Assembly: GCA_004299545.1 (NCBI GenBank)
Contig: SCRB01000548.1
Location: forward strand, 1 to 5,313
Reading direction: 5' to 3'
From: Rhizobiaceae bacterium
GTDB lineage: Bacteria > Pseudomonadota > Alphaproteobacteria > Rhizobiales > Rhizobiaceae
DNA: 5,313 nt
The notes below the pieces were generated by a model that saw nothing but the letters and a program-made list of their open reading frames with translations, did not search any database and was not told the origin of the DNA. Both the position numbers and the translations under genes were made by a program. Numbering within the stretch: position 1 is the stretch's first letter; the number at the start of each line of letters is the position of its first letter. Below are positions 1 through 5,085 of the stretch, one piece after another.

Positions 1-49
1 GCAACGCGGCCTGGATGACGGAAAGGGTAATGGGATCGATCGCCGGCAT
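1..49 (-). CDS. hyuB: Hydantoinase B / oxoprolinase family subunit, N-terminus only (partial)
   Basis: Only the first 16 codons lie in the window, and the gene continues past the left edge. The visible peptide is MPAIDPITLSVIQAAL. The pattern D-P-I-T-L-x-V-I-x-x-x-L is the usual opening of HyuB-family proteins (N-methylhydantoinase B, 5-oxoprolinase C-terminal half, acetone-carboxylase alpha-type subunits). The ATG at 49-47 lies 3 nt after the stop codon of hyuA on the same strand, so the two are almost certainly one transcript and probably translationally coupled. A GAGGGG Shine-Dalgarno-like stretch ends 9 nt before the ATG, inside the end of hyuA. In this family the HyuB subunit works with HyuA in ATP-dependent ring opening of cyclic amides. 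The substrate cannot be read from 16 residues. Identity rests on the N-terminal motif plus gene order, which agree well. Confidence 0.85.
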   Translation of the reverse strand, partial: MPAIDPITLSVIQAAL

Positions 50-52
50 CTC

Positions 53-2125
53 TCAGCGCCCCTCGATCCGGATAATGATATTCCCGTCCGCGTCCGATGT
101 CGCCCGGTCGCCGGGTTCGATGACGGTGGTCGCATCGAGCTGTTCGAGAATGGCGGGCCCTTCGATGGCGGCATCGAGCGGCAGTTTCTCGCGGCTATAA
201 ACCGGCGTGTCGTGCCACGTGCCGTCATACCAGACGGGGCGGATTTCCGTGCACGCCTCGGCAATCGTCTTCGCCCGCCCAGCGGGATCGATCAGGGTCG
301 AGAGATCGACCTCGTCGCGCACGCCGATGACCGACGTGTTGAGATTGACGAGGTTTGCGCGGATTTCCGGCAGTTCGACCTTGAAGCGGGCGAAATAGGC
401 CTTTTCGAAAAGCATCTGCAGCGTTGCCCGGTCAACCTCGGCGGACGGCAGCGGCACGCTGATCAGGTGCGTCTGGCCGACGAACTGCATGTCGGCGGAG
501 TGAACGAGCTTGATCGTTTTCGGCTGAACGGCCTCCTTGCCGATCAGCGCGCGGCCCTCCTCAGCCTGAGTGGCGAGCACGCCGCGCACCCTTTCCTCGT
601 CGAGGCTCGCGACGGGCTGGTTCAAGGTGCGCACGAAATCGTGGCGCAGATCGGCGACGACGCAGCCGAGCGCGTTGGTGATGCCGGGCCGCGCCGGCAC
701 AAGCACGGTCGGGATGGCGAGTTCGCGCGCCAGCGCCGAAGCGTGCAGCGGACCGGCGCCGCCAAAGGCGAACAGCGCGAAATCGCGTGGATCGTTTCCT
801 TTCGCCACCGAAACCATCCTGATTGCGCCTGCCATCTTGAGGTTGCCGATACGCAGCACGGCGCCAGCAGCCTCCACGCCGCTGACGCCAAGGGAGCGTC
901 CGAGCTTTTCGGAAAAGATCGCATCGATGGCGGCAACATCCGCTGCCCCATCGACCGAAAGAAGCTTTTTCGGGTTGAGGCGGCCGAGAAGAAGATTGGC
1001 ATCCGAAACGGTCGGCTCCGTGCCGCCCCTGCCGTAGCAGATCGGACCAGGCGCAGCGCCCGCGCTTTCGGGACCCACCTGCAGCAACCCGGCATCGTCG
1101 ATCCGCGCGATCGAGCCACCGCCGGCGCCAACCGTATGGACGTCGACCATCGGCACATGGATCGGCATTGCATATTCGATCTCGATCTCGTTCGAGACGG
1201 CGGGCTCGGCCTTGCGGATCAGCGCAACATCGGTCGAGGTACCGCCCATGTCGTAGGTGACGATGTTCGGGAAGCCGGCCCGCCGTGCAGTGTAGGCCGC
1301 CGCCATGACGCCCGACGCCGGTCCCGACATCACCGTCTTCGCCGCGTCGCGCGTGACGAAGCTTGCCGAAATCATGCCGCCATTGCCGTTCATGACGAGG
1401 AAATCGCGCGTGTAGCCGCGTTCCGAGAGTTCGCTCCTCAGCCGTTCGACATAACGCTTCAGAATGGGCTGCACCGAGGCGTTGACGGCGGCGGTCACGC
1501 CGCGCTCGAACTCGCGCGCTTCCGACAGGAGCCCATGCCCCATGGTGATGTAGTCGTTCGGCCAGAGCCCGGCGGCGATTTCCGCGGCACGCCGCTCATG
1601 CGCCGGATTGGCGTAAGAATGCAGGAAATGGATGACAAGCGATTCGCAGCCCCGGTCGAGAAGTGTGCGGGCGGCGTCACGCACCTCGTCCTCGTCGAGC
1701 GGCGTCCTTACCGTGCCCGACGCTTCCACCCGCTCGGAGACTTCGAGCCTTAGATCGCGCGGAATGACCGGCACGAAGACGCCCTTCATACCATAAGGCT
1801 GCGGACGGGTGCGGCGCCCAAGCTCGATGATGTCGCGGAAGCCCCTCGTGGTAATCATACCTGTCCGGGCGAGCCGCCGTTCGAGCACGGCGTTGGTGGT
1901 GGTCGTCGTGCCATGGACCAGAAGATCGACTGCCTCGACGGGGAAGCCGGTTTCCGCCAGCGCAGCGACGACGCCGAAGGCCTGATTCTCCGCGGTCGTC
2001 GGGGTTTTGGCGAGGAAAACCTTGCCGCCGGCGCGCCCGTCTATCAGGAGCAAGTCGGTGAAGGTTCCGCCGACATCGATACCCGCGACGACATGGCCAG
2101 CTTTGGTGTCACTTTTCGCGTTCAT
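53..2125 (-). CDS. hyuA: Hydantoinase/oxoprolinase family protein, large ATP-binding subunit (N-methylhydantoinase A-like)
   Basis: A complete 690-aa protein, of usual length for HyuA. It carries an ASKHA-type (actin/Hsp70-like) ATPase core. The phosphate-1 motif GIDVGGTFTD is at residues 15-24, HGTTTTTNA at 71-79, and SEAREFERG at 201-209. GNGGMIS is at 247-253, SGPASGV at 267-273, and the second phosphate motif YDMGGTSTDVAL at 291-302. TVGAGGGSIA is at 331-340, a Gly/Pro-rich block ending GGTEPTVSDANLLLGRL at 367-383, and FAFGGAGPLH at 452-461. The order matches the Hydant_A_N / Hydantoinase_A / C-terminal architecture. Relatives cleave N-methylhydantoin or 5-oxoproline with ATP, or carboxylate acetone/acetophenone; the sequence does not say which. 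It is cytoplasmic, with no signal peptide or membrane segment. The ATG at 2125 is the only good start before the nucleotide motif; its Shine-Dalgarno (GGG about 7 nt upstream) is weak. It is the first gene of an operon with hyuB and divergent from fpr. All expected nucleotide-binding motifs are intact. Confidence 0.95.
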   Translation of the reverse strand: MNAKSDTKAGHVVAGIDVGGTFTDLLLIDGRAGGKVFLAKTPTTAENQAFGVVAALAETGFPVEAVDLLVHGTTTTTNAVLERRLARTGMITTRGFRDIIELGRRTRPQPYGMKGVFVPVIPRDLRLEVSERVEASGTVRTPLDEDEVRDAARTLLDRGCESLVIHFLHSYANPAHERRAAEIAAGLWPNDYITMGHGLLSEAREFERGVTAAVNASVQPILKRYVERLRSELSERGYTRDFLVMNGNGGMISASFVTRDAAKTVMSGPASGVMAAAYTARRAGFPNIVTYDMGGTSTDVALIRKAEPAVSNEIEIEYAMPIHVPMVDVHTVGAGGGSIARIDDAGLLQVGPESAGAAPGPICYGRGGTEPTVSDANLLLGRLNPKKLLSVDGAADVAAIDAIFSEKLGRSLGVSGVEAAGAVLRIGNLKMAGAIRMVSVAKGNDPRDFALFAFGGAGPLHASALARELAIPTVLVPARPGITNALGCVVADLRHDFVRTLNQPVASLDEERVRGVLATQAEEGRALIGKEAVQPKTIKLVHSADMQFVGQTHLISVPLPSAEVDRATLQMLFEKAYFARFKVELPEIRANLVNLNTSVIGVRDEVDLSTLIDPAGRAKTIAEACTEIRPVWYDGTWHDTPVYSREKLPLDAAIEGPAILEQLDATTVIEPGDRATSDADGNIIIRIEGR
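59..64 (-). promoter_or_regulatory. Shine-Dalgarno site of hyuB inside the hyuA 3' end
   Basis: On the minus strand this reads GAGGGG, 9 nt before the hyuB ATG at 49-47. It overlaps the last codons of hyuA, whose stop is at 55-53. Ribosomes finishing hyuA would therefore sit on the hyuB initiation site, which fits coupled synthesis of the two subunits. Confidence 0.55.
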
Positions 2126-2206
2126 GCAGAAGCCCGGAATATCCCACCTGTCACTGCCGGCGCGTCGTCTCCGCTCGGTTTCGAAGCACTCGATGGAGCC
2201 GCCATC

Positions 2207-2236
2207 TTGACATGAAAATCATTTGTATACTAATAA
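2207..2236 (+). promoter_or_regulatory. Probable promoter for fpr (TTGACA, 18-nt spacer, TAATAA)
   Basis: A perfect TTGACA -35 hexamer lies at 2207-2212 and TAATAA at 2231-2236, 18 nt apart, in a locally AT-rich stretch of otherwise GC-rich DNA. Predicted initiation near 2243 would give a leader of roughly 88 nt before the fpr ATG at 2331. TATACT at 2226-2231 looks more like a -10 box, but its spacing from TTGACA is only 13 nt. The -35 box is convincing; the exact -10 is less certain. Confidence 0.55.
2221..2234. promoter_or_regulatory. Near-palindromic operator, GntR/FCD-type
   Basis: The sequence ATTTGTATACTAAT is symmetric about the centre of GTATAC: six of seven base pairs match, with only 2224/2231 failing. 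T-N-G-T...A-C-N-A palindromes of this kind are typical binding sites of FCD-subfamily GntR regulators, which often control catabolic operons. The site overlaps the proposed -10 of the leftward hyuA promoter and lies between the -35 and -10 of the rightward fpr promoter. A bound repressor could therefore affect both. No regulator gene is inside the window, so the partner is unknown. Confidence 0.5.
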
Positions 2237-2249
2237 ATTTCACTCGCAA
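2222..2249 (-). promoter_or_regulatory. Candidate promoter for hyuA-hyuB
   Basis: On the minus strand, TTGCGA (2249-2244) is followed after 16 nt by TACAAA (2227-2222), inside the only AT-rich patch between the divergent genes. This would leave a leader of about 90 nt before the hyuA ATG. The match to a housekeeping promoter is moderate, and alphaproteobacterial -10 boxes are loosely conserved. The placement over the palindrome at 2221-2234 suits a repressed catabolic promoter. This is inference only. Confidence 0.35.
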
Positions 2250-2257
2250 GCCCATCC

Positions 2258-2273
2258 CCGGCAGGATCGCCGG
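2258..2273 (+). other. Short GC hairpin in the fpr leader
   Basis: CCGGC (2258-2262) and GCCGG (2269-2273) can pair over a 6-nt loop and are followed by AATTTT. The 5-bp stem is short and the T run is brief, so it is at best a weak pause or attenuator-like element. It may be chance in GC-rich DNA. Confidence 0.2.
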
Positions 2274-2319
2274 AATTTTCGAAATCCGATCTTTCAAGAC
2301 CATAGCGAACAACCGATCC

Positions 2320-2324
2320 AAGGG
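2320..2324 (+). promoter_or_regulatory. Shine-Dalgarno site that fixes the fpr start
   Basis: AAGGG ends 6 nt before the ATG at 2331. The reading frame stays open upstream to a TTG at 2223, but that codon lies inside the proposed promoter and the extra 36 residues look unlike protein. The site therefore supports 2331 as the true start. Confidence 0.6.
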
Positions 2325-2330
2325 CCTCCG

Positions 2331-3152
2331 ATGAACGTTCTTCCATCCTCCCAAGTCGGCCGGCGGGACACCTTTCAGATCCCCGCCAATGTTCACGCGG
2401 AGACGGTCGTTTCCGTCAGGCATTATACCGACCGTCTCTTCTCCTTCCGCATTACACGTCCGCAGAGCTTTCGCTTCCGATCCGGCGAATTCGTCATGAT
2501 CGGCCTGCCTCTTGCGGAAAAGCCCCTGTTCCGCGCCTATTCCATCGCCAGCCCTTCCTGGGACGAGGAACTGGAATTCTTCTCGATCAAGGTGCCTGAC
2601 GGGCCGTTGACGTCAAATTTACAGAAGATCGCGCCGGGCGACACGGTGCTTCTGCGCCAGAAGGCGACCGGTACGCTGGTGCTCGACGCGCTGACGCCGG
2701 CAAGACGGCTCTATATGATCTCGACAGGCACCGGCATCGCCCCCTTCGCCAGCCTGATCCGCGACCCGGAGACCTACGATAAGTTCGATCAGGTCATTCT
2801 CACCCAGACCTGCCGCGAAACGGCCGATCTTGCCTATGGCGAGGACCTTTACCGCCAAGCGACCGAGGACCCGCTGATCGGTGAACTGACGGCTGGCCGG
2901 CTGACCTTCTACAGCACTGCGACGCGCGAGGATTTCATGCGTCGCGGCCGCATCACCAAACTTATCGAAGACGGATCGCTGTTCGCCGATCTCGGCGTCT
3001 CGCCTTTCGATCCGGAAGCCGACCGCGTCATGATCTGCGGTTCGATCGAGATGCTGAAGGACGTGAAGTCGCTGGTCGAGGGAGCAGGACTGATCGAAGG
3101 CTCGAACAGCGGTCCCGCAAGCTTCGTCGTGGAGCGTGCCTTCGTCGGCTGA
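2331..3152 (+). CDS. fpr: Ferredoxin/flavodoxin-NADP(+) reductase, bacterial type
   Basis: A 273-aa cytoplasmic flavoprotein that passes electrons between NADPH and ferredoxin or flavodoxin. The N-terminal FAD-binding barrel spans about residues 15-122: RFRSGEF at 48-54, the flavin-binding RAYSIASP at 68-75, and KATGTL (FAD pyrophosphate loop) at 111-116. The NADP-binding half follows: STGTGIAPFASLIRDPETY at 131-149, TQTCRE at 158-163, TATRE at 196-200, RGRIT at 205-209 and MICGS at 234-238. The arginines in TATRE and RGRIT are where the family recognises the 2'-phosphate, so NADPH preference is expected. The chain ends ERAFVG, the short C-terminal tail past the flavin-stacking A-F seen in rhizobial and Rhodobacter-type enzymes, rather than the Trp end of E. 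coli Fpr. The start at 2331 is supported by AAGGG and by similarity beginning near FQIPANV (15-21). It is divergent from hyuA with its own promoter and probably monocistronic. Likely roles are oxidative-stress defence or supplying reduced ferredoxin; the sequence does not decide between them. Confidence 0.95.
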   Translation: MNVLPSSQVGRRDTFQIPANVHAETVVSVRHYTDRLFSFRITRPQSFRFRSGEFVMIGLPLAEKPLFRAYSIASPSWDEELEFFSIKVPDGPLTSNLQKIAPGDTVLLRQKATGTLVLDALTPARRLYMISTGTGIAPFASLIRDPETYDKFDQVILTQTCRETADLAYGEDLYRQATEDPLIGELTAGRLTFYSTATREDFMRRGRITKLIEDGSLFADLGVSPFDPEADRVMICGSIEMLKDVKSLVEGAGLIEGSNSGPASFVVERAFVG

Positions 3153-3297
3153 CGGCGGCACATTCTCCCCCCGCTTATACCTCCCGCCTGAAAGAGGCGC
3201 TTGACGGAGATCGTGCGCGCGGCGAAAGCTGCGCCATGCGGCGCGTGCGTTCCTTCGGTTCGCGCGCGCCGGCACTTTCATCGACGCGAGGTTCCCC
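3153..3297. other. Intergenic gap between fpr and the SMR-like gene
   Basis: These 145 bases contain no convincing gene, RNA or terminator. Distant GGCGG/CCGCC and small GCC/GGC pairings exist but form no stable hairpin with a T run. TTGACG at 3201-3206 resembles a -35 box but has no matching -10. Because neither terminator nor promoter is clear, read-through from fpr into the next gene is possible. Confidence 0.5.
3288..3291 (+). promoter_or_regulatory. Shine-Dalgarno site for the TTG start at 3298
   Basis: GAGG followed by a 6-nt spacer precedes TTG at 3298. No in-frame ATG or GTG lies nearby, and the first membrane helix begins within a few codons, so this site decides the start. Confidence 0.6.
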
Positions 3298-3639
3298 TTG
3301 AGTGTCTCAGCCCTGCTGCAGCTTGCCGCCTCGACGGCGGCCTTCATCCTGGCGGCCGCCGCGGCCAAGAACTGGGCCGTCTCGCCCGGAATTGGGAAAC
3401 TTGTCCTGACGCTCGCGCTCTACACGGTCGGCAATCTGATCATCCTGAAACTGGTGCGCGGTATCGGGCTCGGCGTTGCGCTCAGCCTCTCGACCGTCAT
3501 CCAGCTTCTCGCGGTCAATGCGCTTGCCTTCTTCTATTTCGAGGAGAAGGTGAACGCGCTCCAGAGCATCGGGATCGCCTGCGCCGTCGTTGCCGTGGCG
3601 CTCATCACCCTCGGCCCTTATTTCGCGTCGGGGCGCTGA
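3298..3639 (+). CDS. Small four-helix membrane protein, SMR/EamA-like half-transporter
   Basis: A 113-aa, very hydrophobic protein with four predicted membrane helices at about residues 4-23, 31-53, 57-80 and 87-108. Length and topology match small multidrug resistance (SMR) proteins and single EamA/DMT half units, which act as dimers in the inner membrane. The stretch between helices 3 and 4 (FYFEEKVNALQSIGI, 79-93) followed by a small-residue helix resembles the helix 3-4 region of SMR proteins. Helix 1 contains no acidic residue, so the glutamate that couples protons to drug export in EmrE (Glu14) is absent. Substrate and activity are therefore unknown; it may be a nonclassical member or need a partner. 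Initiation at TTG 3298 is backed by GAGG upstream. It lies downstream of fpr in the same direction and overlaps the opposing CHAD gene by 35 bp. The membrane-protein call is strong; the family call is moderate. Confidence 0.75.
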   Translation: MSVSALLQLAASTAAFILAAAAAKNWAVSPGIGKLVLTLALYTVGNLIILKLVRGIGLGVALSLSTVIQLLAVNALAFFYFEEKVNALQSIGIACAVVAVALITLGPYFASGR

Positions 3640-4558
3640 CTGACATTGGCTCGCTTCGCGCCACGGCGAGCACATAATGGATGGCGAGGTCACGCGCGAT
3701 TTCTTCCGCGGACGCTTTGAACAGTGTCCTTGCCTTTTTCAGGCACTCGGCGGCGAGTTCCTTGCGTTTCGTCAGCATCATCCCGCGCACGAACTTGCGG
3801 TCGGCCTTGTCGCCGATCTTCTCGCTTTCGATCGTTTCCGCCAGCACCGGAATGTCGTGGAGTTCACCAAGCCGTTCGCCGAGATGCTCGGCCTGTTTCC
3901 ATCGCTCTTTCAGCTCCGCCGGCCATATGCCGCCCAGAAGCTGGAGGTGCATTTCGTGATATTTGACGCTCTTGCGCAATTCATGAAAATCCTCGTCGCG
4001 GCCCTTTTTGACGGCCTTGCGCAACGCGTTGCAGGCGCTCCGATAGGTCTTCTCCATGCCTCTCGCCAAAAGCGCCGCCGCTTCCTCCGGAGCGACGGGA
4101 AGGGAAAGGTCCTCGAATGCTTTTGCTGCAAGATGCAGGCCTTCGATCGCCCGGTTGATCGTCGCATCCAGCGAGCCCTGCTTTCTCACGATCCTGTCGC
4201 GGCGCGCAAGAAGGCCCCGACGGAGCGCCATCAGATGGTCGACGGCTTGCGGGCCGTCGGCCTCGCGAGCGAGGCGGTCAATGGCTTCGACAATGGCGGT
4301 GGCGTCGCGGATGACGGACAGGCTGGCGGCGATGTCCTTGACGCGCTCTTCCTCGCGACGGCGGAAATCCGGCGCCGCGTCGGCAACCAGCCTCAAAAGG
4401 CCGCGCAGGCGCTTGAAGCGCTTGCGCGCGTCATGCGCACCGCCGTCGCGTTTCACGCGCCCCTCGTCGAGGAGGGCGACCGCATCGCGAAGCTGCTCGA
4501 TGCCGATGCGGCGCACGCCATCGGAAAGCGGAATGCGGGGATCAAGCCTGTAGCTCAT
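3605..4558 (-). CDS. CHAD domain protein (probable polyphosphate-binding)
   Basis: A 317-aa, highly charged, alpha-helical cytoplasmic protein. Two CHAD half-repeats are visible. The first has HDARKRFKRLRGLLRL at residues 42-57 and SVIRDATAIVEAI at 81-93. The second has FHELRKSVKYHEMHLQLL at 191-208 and LGELHDIPVLAETI at 230-243. Each shows the conserved H-x-x-R/K-K pattern followed by a D-x-x-V/I helix. CHAD stands for conserved histidine alpha-helical domain. Its basic pore binds inorganic polyphosphate, and CHAD proteins have been found on polyphosphate granules in other proteobacteria. No catalytic activity is expected. The ATG at 4558 overlaps the CYTH stop as ATGA, so translation is coupled, which fits the lack of a good Shine-Dalgarno of its own. 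The last 35 bp overlap the opposing SMR-like gene; the terminal residues after about 304 (SVSAPTRNKGRG) look like a non-domain tail. An in-frame extension to 4639 exists but would bury the start in the CYTH gene and lacks domain support. Confidence 0.92.
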   Translation of the reverse strand: MSYRLDPRIPLSDGVRRIGIEQLRDAVALLDEGRVKRDGGAHDARKRFKRLRGLLRLVADAAPDFRRREEERVKDIAASLSVIRDATAIVEAIDRLAREADGPQAVDHLMALRRGLLARRDRIVRKQGSLDATINRAIEGLHLAAKAFEDLSLPVAPEEAAALLARGMEKTYRSACNALRKAVKKGRDEDFHELRKSVKYHEMHLQLLGGIWPAELKERWKQAEHLGERLGELHDIPVLAETIESEKIGDKADRKFVRGMMLTKRKELAAECLKKARTLFKASAEEIARDLAIHYVLAVARSEPMSVSAPTRNKGRG

Positions 4559-5028
4559 TTTCGTTCGGCCGGGGGCCCGAGCGTCGCAAGGGTTGCGTTG
4601 TAATAGGCCGCTTCCCCTGTCACCTCGGGGCCGAGCCATGATGGAAGCGCCGCGGCGGAGACCTTGTCCGGCGTCTCCAGTTCGGCCAGCACCAGACCAT
4701 CCAGATCGCCATGAAACTGGTCGACCTCGAAGACATGCCCGCCATGCGGCACAAGATAGCGCGTCTTGTCGATACGATGGCCGATGGCAAAGGCCCGCAT
4801 CTCAAGCGCATCTTCCAGCGGCACCGGAAATTCGAACTCGTCCCGAACGCGGACGGTCAATCCGAATTTCAGCGTCATGAGTGCCTTGTCCCCGTCCTTG
4901 ATGCGGATGCGAACGGAGCGCCCTTCCCCAAGCGCCAGGTAAAACTGCTCGATCGTCGTGCTGGACGCCGCTAAGCGCCTCCAGCTTTCGTCGGACACGA
5001 GGAACTTGCGTTCGACCTCTTTCGCCAT
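4555..5028 (-). CDS. CYTH/TTM-family phosphatase, probable inorganic triphosphatase
   Basis: A 157-aa single-domain triphosphate tunnel metalloenzyme, the usual size for bacterial stand-alone members. All expected tunnel residues are visible: the ExExK signature (E4, E6, K8) in MAKEVERKFLV, R40 and R42 in VRIRIK, K54 in TLK, E64 and E66 in DEFEF, and K88 and R90 in KTRY. E101 and D103 follow in FEVDQF, then E116 and E118 in LAELE. The block PSWLGPEVT near 129-137 resembles Nitrosomonas-type inorganic triphosphatases. The expected reaction is metal-dependent hydrolysis of tripolyphosphate to pyrophosphate and phosphate; adenylate cyclase or thiamine triphosphatase activity is less likely. The start at 5028 places the signature at residue 4, as is standard. 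An upstream in-frame TTG at 5082 would add 18 unmatched residues. GAGGGG (5047-5042) lies 13 nt before the ATG, rather far. It is followed directly by CHAD with an ATGA overlap and preceded 57 nt upstream by the dehydratase gene. E. coli YgiF fuses the same CYTH and CHAD domains. Confidence 0.93.
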   Translation of the reverse strand: MAKEVERKFLVSDESWRRLAASSTTIEQFYLALGEGRSVRIRIKDGDKALMTLKFGLTVRVRDEFEFPVPLEDALEMRAFAIGHRIDKTRYLVPHGGHVFEVDQFHGDLDGLVLAELETPDKVSAAALPSWLGPEVTGEAAYYNATLATLGPPAERK

Positions 5029-5085
5029 CGCCGCATCAAAGCCCCTCGGGACAAAGACCGCAAGTGCGGCCTTCGCGGGCAAGAA

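Noticed and set aside
212..1753. A 513-codon open frame on the plus strand, antisense to hyuA
   Set aside because: It lies wholly inside the strongly supported hyuA gene, has an Arg/Asp/His-rich composition typical of antisense frames in GC-rich DNA, and shows no recognisable motif.
2223..2330. An N-terminal extension of Fpr from TTG at 2223
   Set aside because: The TTG lies within the palindrome and proposed promoter, the extra 36 residues are polar and unlike Fpr proteins, and AAGGG precedes the ATG at 2331.
3153..3200. A terminator after fpr
   Set aside because: The GGCGG and CCGCC segments are about 25 nt apart with no supporting stem and no T run.
3201..3229. A possible promoter (TTGACG) for the SMR-like gene
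   Set aside because: No -10-like hexamer occurs 16-18 nt downstream; the sequence there is GC-rich.
2619..3368. A 249-codon minus-strand frame across fpr and the following gap
   Set aside because: It is antisense to the clear Fpr reading frame, low in recognisable protein features, and explained by GC-rich codon structure.
3201..3677. A 158-codon plus-strand frame overlapping the SMR-like gene
   Set aside because: It is rich in Arg, Cys and His without a motif. The competing frame from 3298 gives four clean membrane helices and has a well-spaced GAGG site.
3677..4603. A 308-codon open frame on the plus strand, antisense to the CHAD gene
   Set aside because: The opposite strand encodes a CHAD protein with both repeats intact and coupling to CYTH. 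The antisense frame shows no domain and no Shine-Dalgarno site.
5029..5082. An 18-residue upstream extension of the CYTH protein from TTG at 5082
   Set aside because: The family signature ExExK normally sits within the first ten residues, as it does from the ATG at 5028. The extension has no Shine-Dalgarno site of note.
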